Assembly (NCBI GenBank): GCA_947172415.1 | Contig: OX359193.1 | Location: 506,501 to 570,500 of the forward strand | Length of the DNA: 64,000 nt | Direction of reading: 5' to 3' | Source: Chondrosia reniformis | Lineage: Eukaryota > Porifera > Demospongiae > Chondrillida > Chondrillidae | In this document: positions 1 to 10,700 of the stretch, one piece after another | Layout of the letters: each line of letters begins with the position of its first letter | Numbering within the stretch: position 1 is the stretch's first letter | Program-made: the position numbers and the translations under genes | The notes under the pieces: model-generated | What the model was told of the DNA's origin: nothing | The model's input: the letters and a program-made list of their open reading frames with translations, nothing else | Databases searched by the model: none

Positions 1-283
1 ATGGCTCATTAATGATTATTAATACTTACTTGGCTCACGGACCGTTTCACTTAGCCTCAACATAGTATCTATGGTCTTCATATGTCTCGACCTATTTATT
101 GACTAATCTGACCATTTTATTATGCAATATCTCAAGGATGGTTTATCTAATACATGTAGTTATTATTAATTCACAACAAAATGAATGAGTATAAAAACAG
201 TGAAAAATTAAATGAATGCTACTTTTTTACTTGACCATGAATTAAAACTACCAGATTGTACACATACATATACACAAGTAACT

Positions 284-2354
284 CTAGGAGACTGGAGGTT
301 GGGAGGAAATAGGGTCTTGCGAAATTTGATGGTCCTGTTGCACAAGATCAGCAGATGGCTCAATGCTACTGACACCGCTACTTGCACTGTTACTGCCATG
401 TGATGAGGTATGTGACTTCTTTAACTTGACAGTACTTTGCCTTTTCTCTTTAGCCCTTCCATGAGGAGTTGATAAGGGAAGCAGGTTCTCTTGAGGGTAG
501 CTTACGAAACCTGGTAGCTTGGTTACCCAGTGAAGTAGCTCAGATTTCTCAATCAGGACAATCTTTGGACCTCTTACTTTAAAAATATTAAACATGTCCT
601 TTGTATCTTAGCAATAGGCTAAGGATTTCAATCCAACAAGTAGCCAATATACAATCACACTCATATAGACATGAAATGATAAGGAGTATTTGTTATGTTC
701 ATATTAGTAATAGGGGTTAGTCTAGCATCAGCAATACAAATTATTGTCAAAACGTATGTTTCTACCCAGAGGTCTTCTTCAGCAATGAAAAAGACTGCTC
801 AACTAACCTAACTATTACTCATATATAGAGACATGTGCATACATATGCATAGCATTATAGGAAAGAGTGCTTTAACCAACATTATAGAGGTGCATCAGGG
901 GAACAATTCATCTTTCTACATAGGAGAAATAACTTTTAGTCAACTTTAGTAGATAGTCAACTGTATGGAAGGGTAGGTACCATTACCAGTGGATAAACAG
1001 GTGCATGTGAGTACATTGATGAATGTGGAATTCTCAGAAACAGCTGTCTGGCCCGGTAGAGAAGAAGAGAAGGAGAAAACTCCTGTATCCTCATCCAAAG
1101 CCCTCACTAGGTTTAGTTCCCTATAGGCCTTTACTCGTAAGTACATATAGTATGCAAAAATTATATAAAGATTATTCATACATACATATGGTATATCAGT
1201 GGATACACAACATTCCTACTACTATTCCTGCTATGTGTGCCAGGAATGCTACATGATCAAATGTGACCACCTCACAGATCACTGCCACCAGCCAAGGAAT
1301 GGACCACCAGGAGAGAGTGACTCTACCCAACTTGGACTCCCATCTCTTCTTGGCACTGCTAACCTCAAGGACAAACAGTGCAAATGCCACAGGGGAATAC
1401 CCCACAAAGCAGTAATAGAGAATATCATTGTAGAAGTAGACTATTATTACTTCAAATAGCAAGTGAAACAAGGGGATGAGAAGGGTGAAGATGATGATAA
1501 TGTTCAGAAAGTGGTAACTCCCCAAATAACTTTCTACCAGCGTTCCCACTACAAAGAAGAACACGACTACTGCTAAAAGATGACCAATATCGTAGTGCAC
1601 TGCCCCATAAGTTATCACTCGGAACCCTACAAAAATAATGCAAAATTACACATATAAAAACAAATATGGTAATCAATGATTCATTGAGCATCAGCAACAT
1701 ATACTTATATACTTATATATACTTATACTTATACATATACTTATATACTTATACTTATATACAGATATGAAAAATCTAAGATACCATTTTCCTACATGCT
1801 ATATGCCTATTCTGTAAAAGAGCCTATAGGGGAACTAAACCTGAAGAGAGCTTATACTTATATACAGATATGGACGTTTCGACCCGAAAGTCTTCATCAG
1901 CAATGATGAGGAGATATTTATAAACTGATTTCTGTATCTCCTCATCATTGCTGATAAAGACCTTCGAGTCGAAACGCCCAAATCTGTTAAATATATGTTG
2001 CTGATGCTCAATAAATCATTGATTACCATATGATCGCAACAAATACTCCCTATTACTTCAAAAACAAGTATATAGCTACAAGTTTCATTCTACAAAATCA
2101 ATTAGTCACTCTACTTAGTACTTTATATACTCACTACTACAACTCAATCAATTAGTTAATATTTAAACCTAATGAAAAATTAAAATATTAATTGTACTGA
2201 GCTTACATTCCTGATATTGTATCATACTTGCCAAGTTTAAACAGAACGGATCGCTTTCTGAAAAGAAATACCATGAATTAAGCAAATACCTCATGCAGTG
2301 AGATAAAAGAAGTATTATTGTAGTCACCGTAGTAACTAGAGTAGTAACGGCCAT
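284..2354 (-). CDS. RHBDD2: RHBDD2-like rhomboid membrane protein
   Basis: Three exons on the minus strand (2354-2207, 1626-1207, 570-284) join in phase to about 284 aa. Exon 1 starts MAVTTLV and gives the first hydrophobic helix; the junction creates EWFRVITY, matching the W-x-x-(Y/F)-R-x-(V/I)-T-Y segment after TM1 of RHBDD2. Exon 2 holds the remaining helices, with GYSPVAFAL at the position of the rhomboid GxSG motif and AHIAGIVVG at the catalytic His helix. Human RHBDD2 has GFTPVAFA there and is thought to be a non-protease; here both a Ser and a His are present although the last Gly of GxSG is Pro. Exon 3 encodes a polar Ser-rich cytosolic tail. Intron 2 contains a hammerhead repeat and intron 1 a fold-back element. 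Family call is firm; protease activity is unknown and the exon 3 acceptor is less certain. Confidence 0.75.
680..840 (-). repeat. Fold-back element with decayed hammerhead motif
   Basis: An imperfect inverted repeat (about 702-722 against 810-832) encloses, read on the minus strand, CTGAAGA (788 side), a helix II-like AGACC/GGGT and GAAA (762-759). This is the same layout as the elements at 1664-2031 and 63190-63312 but with a mutated core (CTGAAGA for CTGATGA). It also shares the flanking AGGAGTATTTGTT-type segment with those copies. Lies in intron 2 of the RHBDD2-like gene. Confidence 0.5.
1010..1192 (+). repeat. Hammerhead-bearing interspersed repeat, copy 1
   Basis: First of nine related copies in the window. 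Read on the plus strand it has TTGATGA (1016-1022, core C changed to T), a helix II segment, GAAA (1037-1040), palindromic helix III with CAGCTGTC ending at 1048, then TGGCCC of helix I, followed by the body ending near ATTCATAC. Located in intron 2 of the RHBDD2-like gene, antisense to it. Confidence 0.7.
1664..2031. repeat. Fold-back element with two head-to-head hammerhead motifs
   Basis: About 40-bp terminal inverted repeats (1664-1703 and 1992-2031) and an inner inverted repeat (1873-1916 and 1935-1979, 18-bp spacer). On the minus strand the left inner arm reads CTGATGA (1900-1894), a short helix II, GAAA (1880-1877) then CGTC, a complete hammerhead core with predicted cleavage between 1873 and 1872. 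The right arm carries the plus-strand version with CTGATAA (1951-1957) and GAAACGCC, which is mutated. A fragment of the interspersed hammerhead repeat (about 1769-1853) is inserted inside. Sits in intron 1 of the RHBDD2-like gene. Confidence 0.7.
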
Positions 2355-2445
2355 TTTATTAATTGAGAAATAACTAAGATTGTGTAACCAATGTCGCGTA
2401 TTCGTGAACGGAGAGTGAATAGGGATTAACGCATCGGCAGCAGAC
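2355..2445. promoter_or_regulatory. Shared bidirectional promoter gap
   Basis: Only 91 bp separate the start codons of the RHBDD2-like gene (minus) and THOC5 (plus), so both must be controlled from this interval. The minus-strand start codon sits in AAATGGCCGTTAC, a YY1-like context also seen near other starts in the window. No TATA box is evident. Confidence 0.5.
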
Positions 2446-5400
2446 ATGAAGAGGCAACGGAGCAGGGAGCCCTCAACTTCATCGACTTCTAAACGGACCA
2501 AAAGTACATCTCAATCAGATAGTAGCCCGCCAAACATCAAAGTCAAAAAGTACCTCGCCTCTTTACCGACTCATGGAGAGTTAACATTAGATAGCCACGT
2601 AACCAAGCTCCCCGGGCTGGCCAGTGCAGTAATAACCGAAATAAAGCAATCATTGGCTTCTGTCAGAAAACAAAAGAAGACAGCCTCGCAAGAAGTTAGA
2701 TCCTATGTGATTATATTTTCCAATTAATACTTTCTCCACCAAACATAAGTCCGTAGTCTGTATATTTATAGGTCCGTATAAATGGGCTCCCTAGTCCAGG
2801 CTTCATGTATATTGTGTATTGCCAACTGGTCAGCTGCTGACACGAAATTTGCCTTGGTTGCCCCAGCAACGGGGTGTGTATTTATACTTGTTAGCTACCA
2901 AAGGTTGGGTATTACTGGTTGGTAACCTGTAGTGTGACTTTGAGGGATATATTGGTATGTTTGTATAATGTAGAAAAATGAACGAATCAGACCTGAATCA
3001 AAGAAGAAAATTTTAGTAGCTTTGCAATTTCTTAAGAAATTGAATCGTCTGTCACAGCTCCATTGCAAAGAACACAAAGACACTACTCAAAAGGTATATC
3101 CACAAACCTCGTTCACAAGGTGACACTGCATCGTGTCATACCTCGTTCACAAGGTGACACTACATCGTGTCATACCTCGTTCACAAGGTGACACTGCATC
3201 GTGTCATACCATGTTCACAAGGTGACACTGCATCGTGTCATACCTCGTTCACAAGGTGACACTGCATCGTGTCATACCATGTTCACAAGGTGACACTACA
3301 TCGTGTCATACCTCGTTCACAAGGTGACACTGCATCGTGTCATACCATGTTCACAAGATGACACTACATCATGTCATACCTCGTTCACAAGGTGACACTG
3401 CATCATGTCATACCTCGTTTACAAGGTAATTGTTCCATATCTGTAGGTGAAGGGAGAATTGGATGAAATATATCTCCAACTGCAAAACCTAACTTATGAG
3501 TACAATCACTTGCTACGGGAAACAGCCAATTGCCTAGAGTTCAAGTAACCTTATTATATCATATGCAGTTAGGTCATGTGTTGGTCATGTGACTATCACA
3601 TGATCGTACACATCTATATAGGTCTCAACATGAGGATTTGGATTTGGTTACTGTGAAGGAGTTTTACAAGAAGGCCCCCCAATCAATCAGTTTGCCAGTA
3701 AGTGATGGAACTGTTAAATAAGTACTCGTCAGTGATGGAAAATGGCCTTTCCATGAAACGTTAGGAGGAGACACAGAACAATGAACATCGTCAAATGCTG
3801 GCTAGACTTGAGTGGGAACTAAAGGAGAGAGAGAGGTAGTATTACATACACATGATTACTTTCTTCCTATTTCTCCTTCTTCAAGATTGTTACTTTTGGT
3901 TATTCATGTTTATACACATCTCAACTGTCCAATACTTAAGTACTTACCATATATGGTATATTGAAGTACTTACCATATATGGTGTAATGAGGTACTTACT
4001 TATATGGTGTATTGAAGTACTTACCATATATGGTGTAATGACGTACTTACTTATATGGTGTATTGAAGTACTTACCATATATGTTGTAATGTTTACAAGG
4101 TTGGATACTTTGAAGGGATCATTGCTGAAGGAGTTATCCTCTCTGAAAGAGGACATTCTTTCCAGGCAAGAGAAACTAGACAGTCTGGAACCGTCACTAA
4201 ACACTTTACTTAAGGTACTACACATGCAAGAGAAATATAATTATTCTGTAGAATTATATTGTGTAATATTTTGATCTCAGTTTATCCCTAAATTAATACT
4301 TTGATGATTTTATACAGTATGCTAGGAAATGTATCATTTATTGCTGTACTTAGGCTGCCCAGCCTGTTCAGGATATCCTGGGACTTTCCCTTAACCAAGA
4401 TCAGATTGAAATGAAAGCTGCAAAGATGCTGCCCTTGTGAGTGGATCCAATTACAGTAGTATAGTGGATCCAACTACAGTAGTATAGTAGATCCAACTAC
4501 AGTAGTATAGTGGATCCAACTACAGTAGTATAGTAGATCCAACTACAGTAGTATAGTGGATCCAACTACAGTAGTATAGTAGACGTAGTGTGAACTCATG
4601 GGGTTGCATTGCATCTCTCTGCAGTCCACTGTACATCCTGTTTCTCCAAGCTAAAGGATGCGCTGACAATTGTAAGATTATTCTTGCATCATTCGATCAT
4701 TTATATCTCAGGCCTTCCTCCCTCCCACTCCCTCCTCCCCCTCCCTCTCCCTCTCCCTCCTCCCCCTCCCACTCCCTCCTCCCCCTCCCTCTCCCTCCTC
4801 CCTCCTCCCTCTCCCTCTACACCTCCCACTCCCCCGCCCACTCCCTCTCTCTCCCTTTCCCTCTCCCCCTCCCCCTCCCTCTCCCTCTCTCTCCTCCTCA
4901 TCTCCTTTCTGGATTGCTCATCTTGTAGACTCATCTCTGAGTGTTAATGTGGTTGGTGACTTTGAGGAGGCGGAGAGTTGGCTGATACAGTCCAGCTCAC
5001 AGAATGAAGAAGAGAGTGAACAAGAACAAGAACAAGATGAAGAGTCTGACAGAGTAGGTCCCTTTGATAGAGGAATGTCTCCAGACCTCTCACCTCTGTA
5101 GACACTCTTTAGGGATCCCTCCAACATACGTACTAGGTCTATGTCACTTCCTGCTCAATGTCACTTCCTGCTCAATGTCACTTCCTGTTTCATGTCACTT
5201 GTGACATACTTCCTCTTGCAAATATAGAAACAGCACAAAAAGAAGTCAAAGACTCATTCTATTAAACCCTTTCCTCTCAAAGTTAAACTGACAATTGAAG
5301 AACCAGGTAAAATGGCTGAAGCTAATCTTCCTTGTTAGCTTGCTGCTGCACTTTTTGCTGTATTAGGAGAAGGGACTGTCCCCATTGTGTTTACCTATCT

Positions 5401-7590
5401 GGAGCAGCTGAAGACTGTATGCATTGCTACTGACAACTGGGACCTGAAGACAGCAATGGAGAGGTAAATTCTGTTTTGGTATTGCACAATCTAGGCACCT
5501 TATTGCATAACACTATACTGATAAGATCAGCCATTTTGTCCCTTAGCACCATTGACAAGGCAATGCTCTTCAAGTACCTTCAACCAGGAGACTCAGGTAC
5601 TGCTGTCCCCTATCTCGCTGAAAACTACTTTCAGAAGCATTCTAAAGAGAGCTTTAGTGACATCATACATCGCCATGGTTACCCTTATGAGTGGGTACAT
5701 AAAATATGTGGCATTGAGTTCCTATCAAAGAAAACAGAAAAAGAAATGGTAGTGCTGTTCGTCTCATAAAGTACGTGTGGGATTATGTATGTTCTGTTTG
5801 TCACAGGAGCAACAGGGTGCAAGTGACAGTGACCAAATCCATTTTGAAGTGATTTTGAAGGCTCTTGTGGAGCGAGTCCACACACAATTGCTGTTGTGCA
5901 AGCAAATTAAGCAATTAGGTATTACAATAGTGCACCAAGCTGGTTTAATTAAAGGGTTTACCCCTATGAACTAACTTCATTTTAGATCAGTTGGTTTTGA
6001 ATGTGACAGAGCAAGATGACCACCTCTTTCCCTCCAAAGTCCATTCAAAGCTTGTCAGGTGGCAGAGAATTACTGAAAAGCTTGATGTAAGTGAGCTGGT
6101 ACTGACCTGATTCAAATGTTTCACATCAAAAAATTCCCATCTACACATCAATTTGCCTGGAAAAATAACCCTTTTCTGACCTTCTGTAAATCTGTTTGTA
6201 TAGACTGTGCTACAGCAGTTTCCCAGTGCAGCCATTTTTAATTCCATTGAACATTTGGGAGGTTTCTACTTGGCAAAGTTCCAGAACCAGCAAGGTCAGT
6301 TGCTCTGTCTATTACGTAGTTGTACTCTCTCGTCGTCAACACATCTGTGCTCATTCGCATTAATCAAATAGGCTGTTTAGTAATTATTAAAGATTTCTCC
6401 TTAGTGTTTTCTCAGTCTCTCGTCTGTCCTCCTTCTATAGTGTCTCCTCTCTCCTCCCTCCACTGTGCTGTGTGTATACCAGCCTCCTACCCAAAGCAAC
6501 CTCCCACGTTAGCCCTTTTAGTAGAGTCCGGTGGAAATAAACTACCTTTTAGCCTTGAGACCAAAGATTTAGAAAAGGAACTTAACTTGGGATTTCATGA
6601 CTTAATAAAAGATGATGCAAGTGGCAGCAAGCTGTTGCTACGACAACTACTGAAGGCACAGGTAGAGAATGATCCATTTTAATGCCATTCATAGTGTGCC
6701 CTACAGTTGCAACACTTTTATTGTGTAGCTTGTCTCTCTTTCTGTTGATGCTCCCTTTGTTTAGGTTTGTTTTGATGTCTATCACACGTGTCATGAGAAG
6801 CTTCCAGAAGGACCTTTGGGCAAGGCAGCCCTTCCTGTTAAATATAGGTCAGCATTTCTCCATCCCTCTGTCTCTCTCTCCATCCCTCTGTCTCCCTCTC
6901 CATCCCTCTATCTCCCTCTCCATCCCTCTATCTCCCTCTTCACCTCTCCCTCTCCATCCCTCTGTCTCCCTCTCCATCCCTCTGTCTCCCTCTCCATCCC
7001 TCTGTCTCCCTCTCCATCCCTCTGTCTCCCTCTCCATCCCTCTGTCTCCCTCTCCATCCCTCTGTCTCCCTCTCCATCCCTCTGTCTCCCTCTCCATCCC
7101 TCTGTCTCCCTCTCCATCCCTCTGTCTCCCTCTCCATCCCTCTGTCTCCCTCTCCATCCCTCTGTCTCCCTCTCCATCCCTCTGTCTCCCTCTCCATCCC
7201 TCTGTCTCCCTCTCCATCCCTCTGTCTCCCTCTTCACCTCTCCCTCTCCATCCCTCTGTCTCCCTCTCCATCCCTCTGTCTCCCTCTCCATCCCTCTGTC
7301 TCCCTCTCCATCCCTCTGTCTCCCTCTCCATCCCTCTGTCTCCCTCTCCATCCCTCTATCTCCCTCTTCACCTCTCCCTCTCCATCCCTCTGTCTCCCTC
7401 TCCATCCCTCTATCTCCCTCTTCACCTCTCCCTCTCCATCCCTCTGTCTTCCTCTTTAAATGATATTTTATGCTTATACATACGTACCATTTTTGGCATA
7501 ATTGTACAAGATTGCTCTCTCCTTTACAGAGGTCCAACCAAGACCTTTCCATACAAGTACTGTGCTGCTACTGGACAGTTTTTACATTAG
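2446..7590 (+). CDS. THOC5: THO complex subunit 5
   Basis: Eighteen exons join in phase to about 662 aa (human protein 683): 2446-2694, 2974-3093, 3447-3544, 3622-3697, 3765-3835, 4100-4214, 4354-4436, 4625-4671, 4929-5053, 5228-5306, 5367-5463, 5547-5748, 5807-5918, 5986-6086, 6204-6294, 6483-6661, 6765-6847, 7530-7590. Diagnostic matches include LKKLNRL, LQLQNLTYEYNHL, CLEFKSQHEDLDLV, LARLEWEL, PLYILFLQA, YLQPGDSG, HGYPYEWVHKICG, LFPSKVHSKLVRW and a C-terminal GPTKTFPYKY. THO couples transcription with mRNA processing and export in the nucleus; the N-terminal half is coiled coil. Several introns hold tandem repeats, two of them long pyrimidine tracts leading to a 3' splice site. Ends 142 bp before the next plus-strand start. 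Confidence 0.93.
3107..3426 (+). repeat. 34-bp minisatellite in THOC5 intron 2
   Basis: Just over nine copies of a 34-bp unit beginning CCTCGTTCACAAGGTGACAC, period confirmed at 3107, 3141 and 3175. Units differ by single changes (CTCG/CATG, GCATCG/ACATCG). It begins 13 bp after the exon 2 donor, and every unit contains AAGGTGAC, itself a donor-like string. Confidence 0.9.
4441..4583 (+). repeat. 23-bp tandem repeat in THOC5 intron 7
   Basis: Six copies of a 23-bp unit TGGATCCAACTACAGTAGTATAG, alternating TGGATCC and TAGATCC. Each carries ACAG. Confidence 0.88.
4706..4910 (+). repeat. Giant polypyrimidine tract in THOC5 intron 8
   Basis: About 200 bp of nearly pure C/T (CCCTCC/CTCTCC words) ending about 20 bp before the real acceptor at 4928. 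It contains almost no AG, so it behaves as an oversized polypyrimidine tract. Confidence 0.88.
6851..7456 (+). repeat. Pyrimidine minisatellite in THOC5 intron 17
   Basis: About 600 bp built from CTCTCCATCCCTCTGTCTCC-type units (about 20 bp, close to 30 copies) with occasional TTCACCTC variants. The coding strand is almost all pyrimidine; the only purines are the A of CCATCC and the G of CTGTC. The next acceptor is at 7529. Confidence 0.92.
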
Positions 7591-7732
7591 CTAGTTTATA
7601 TGGAGTCATATGTAAGATGGTTTGTATATTAGGATCTCATTAATGAAATTATATTACCAGGATAAAATCCTCCCTGCATTAGACCCTATAGCGCCATATT
7701 TTGTATCTATGGAGAGGCGTTTGGAACAACAC

Positions 7733-10700
7733 ATGAACCGCCTTGTTTTGATCGTTTGGCTGCAGTTAGCTGCAGTCACGTTTGGACAGAATTGTTCATC
7801 AGAGTGTAGTGTGCTATGCTCCGACGGGATGGTTATTTGCGCGAATGTTGACGGATTCCCAGAATTTGAAGAGTCGACCAAACCTTCAGTTGAAAGATTG
7901 TAAGTATTATTGCCTGATTCGGTGATTAATCAGCAATGGACTCGTAGCTATCAGCTCATTGCTTATATCTGTCTGCTTGTAGAAGAGTGCTTAGCGGAGT
8001 GGTTCCCCACTTAAACTCATCTAGCCTGCAAAACTTTATCAACCTGGTGGAATTCCAAATAACCAGATCTGCCCTAGAGCATATTGAACCGGAAGCTTTT
8101 GTACATAGCACTGCAATTATCAGCATGTAAGTATCCCTTTTCGATAATTCGAACAGACTTCTATATTAATTAAGGAAGTTACGCATTTTAATCTACTTGT
8201 CATGTACTTCAATACTCTTTCAATCACTTTAGAAATTTATCAGATAATTTACTGACTACAGTCCTGCCGGATACCTTCCAAGGTAGAGTCCGTTCCGTAG
8301 ACCTATCAAATAATGACATCACTGAGGTGCATCCTGAAGCATTCAGTGGAGTCCTCCAGCAGGGACGCATAGCACTGGATGACAATGAGATAGTCACACT
8401 AGAGGAAGGAGTATTTCAAACCTCTTACAGAACAATGTAAGCATGTTCTTGTGCTGTTAAATGCATGCAACTAGAATACTGAGAAGGTAGTAGCATGTAG
8501 CATTACATTAGAATGAAATGATATAGGCTTTATCCTTGATTGCTGCTTGATTATTTTTATACATATGCATATGACATATGTATATGTATAAAATGTATTA
8601 TCTATTTTACATATTTGTCTTGGGCCCAATGGGACTTCCCAGTCTAAATAAGATTAATGAATTGAATTAACATAGTAAATACGTGACAAGAGCAATATTC
8701 ATGGCTACCTACATATATGTACATGCAATAACAGCTTATTAAAAGGTTCATTAAATATGCTAAAATAGTCTATTGTTCGTAGTAAAAATCGTCATAAAAC
8801 TCAAGTTTACCACTGTGCTATAAGGCCTTTTCGGAGAATACCACTCCTCATCAGTAGCACTGGGTAGCAATTCTTTAGAGTAACCAAGCTACCAATTCTT
8901 TATCTCTCGACAAAGGATTGGCTGAAACACATTTAAAAACGTCAAACCTACAACTCAGAAAACTCTATAACCAACATCAATATTATTATGTAGGCAATAA
9001 TTTCCTTGTTCATAGTCTATTGTTCTTATCTTTCTGTTTGGATAATATTCATATCATAAGTTTATTTGTGAATTAAACATGGCTGATGTCTAGTTTAACT
9101 GCCGGCCTTTTGAGGAGTTAGCTAAAGGGTTGTCCTGGAAAGGAACTGTAACCCTTTTTGTTAGGGAAATCTCTCCTTGTAGCTATTTGTCATTGTTTTA
9201 AATGAACAGGGTTCTACTCCTTTTGGAATCCATTTCACAAACAATGACTGTCACAAAAATTACTATGAGATGGTTATGATGGACTTAGAGAACACCATTG
9301 TTGATGTCCAGACACTTAGCTTTTGAACTTGGTTACAGAAAATAATTGTGGTTTTCTTATCAATTACTCACGTTATTATATTATACGTATACATGAAAAT
9401 CTATGTACATAATACGTATATATTGACAAGCAGGTTTTGATAGGAAGCCACAAATATTCTACAAAGTTAGTGAATGAAAAGTAACCAAAAGGTCAAAGGA
9501 GATTATTGGGTTAAAACATATTGCATAATTACAAATATCGTACTTACGTACATATAATCTTATTTGCACTCATAATATTGAGTGCAATTGTGAAGAATGT
9601 GTGAACAGAACTAGTATACTAAAGTTTTCTCAAATGATAAAGTGAAGCTCTGGTCCCCTGTTCCAATTTATGACACTCATGTCAATTTTAATGTAAGGGG
9701 ACCTAATTATACGTAAATTTTCCCTACATATACCTAATTATACATCTGTTTAATGAATACATTATTCCTATGCCCTGGAATAGTAATGTATTCCATATCT
9801 ATGTAGGGAAAATTTGTACATATATGTATATCTATTGACTAATATACCATTTGTATCATACATCTTGTGCAGATCTCTTGTCAATAATCCTCTCATCTGT
9901 GATTGTCGCTTGAGATGGCTGCCCCGATATTGGGCTAATGTTTCTGAACCAGATGAATCAGCCACTTCAAATCAACTGATCGGTTTCTGTTCTAGCCCTT
10001 CTTATCTCAATGCGACTGCACTGAACTCCTTATCTGTTGACCAGCTGATATGTCCCTGTGACCCGGGCTGCGTTGAAGGGGACTGCAATGAGGAGTTTGG
10101 AGAGTGTGAATGCTTTGACGGTTGGATGGGGGGAGATTGCAGTCTCCCCTGTCCGCCAGATACTTATGGTGAAGCTTGCAGTCAGAACTGTACATGTGTT
10201 CACAGTAGTGTGACATGCTCCCACGTTAATGGGAGTTGTACATGTGATCCAGGCTACAATGGAGCTACGTGTGAATCAGGTAGGTGTGTAGTCACGCCTT
10301 CAGCCACTGAGCATATTGTATGGAAAAGACTGTTCCAATCTGTGAATGTCATGTGCTGTCATGTGACTTGGCAATCATAGGTCTACATTAACTAGTACGT
10401 TGGCTATTACCACACAAGTAGTCATTTGAAGCATTGGAGTCATATGCAGTATATACCAATAGACTCCTATACTATGTAGTACATATAACCATATAGACTC
10501 CTATACTACGTAGTACATATAACCATATAGACCCCTATACTATGTAGTACATATAACCATATAGACTCCTATACTATGTAGTACATATAACTATAGACAC
10601 ATATACTATGTAGTATAGAGAGTAGTATGGTATAACAATGTTCCACAATAACTTCTGCCGCCTCACAGAGTGTTCGGAGGGTACTTATGGACCTGAGTGT

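Noticed and set aside
6849-7463. Long open frames on both strands across the THOC5 pyrimidine array (LSPSPSLCLPLHPSV and GWRGRQRDGEGD type proteins)
   Set aside because: They only reflect the ~20-bp repeat; the interval is an intron between two well-matched THOC5 exons.
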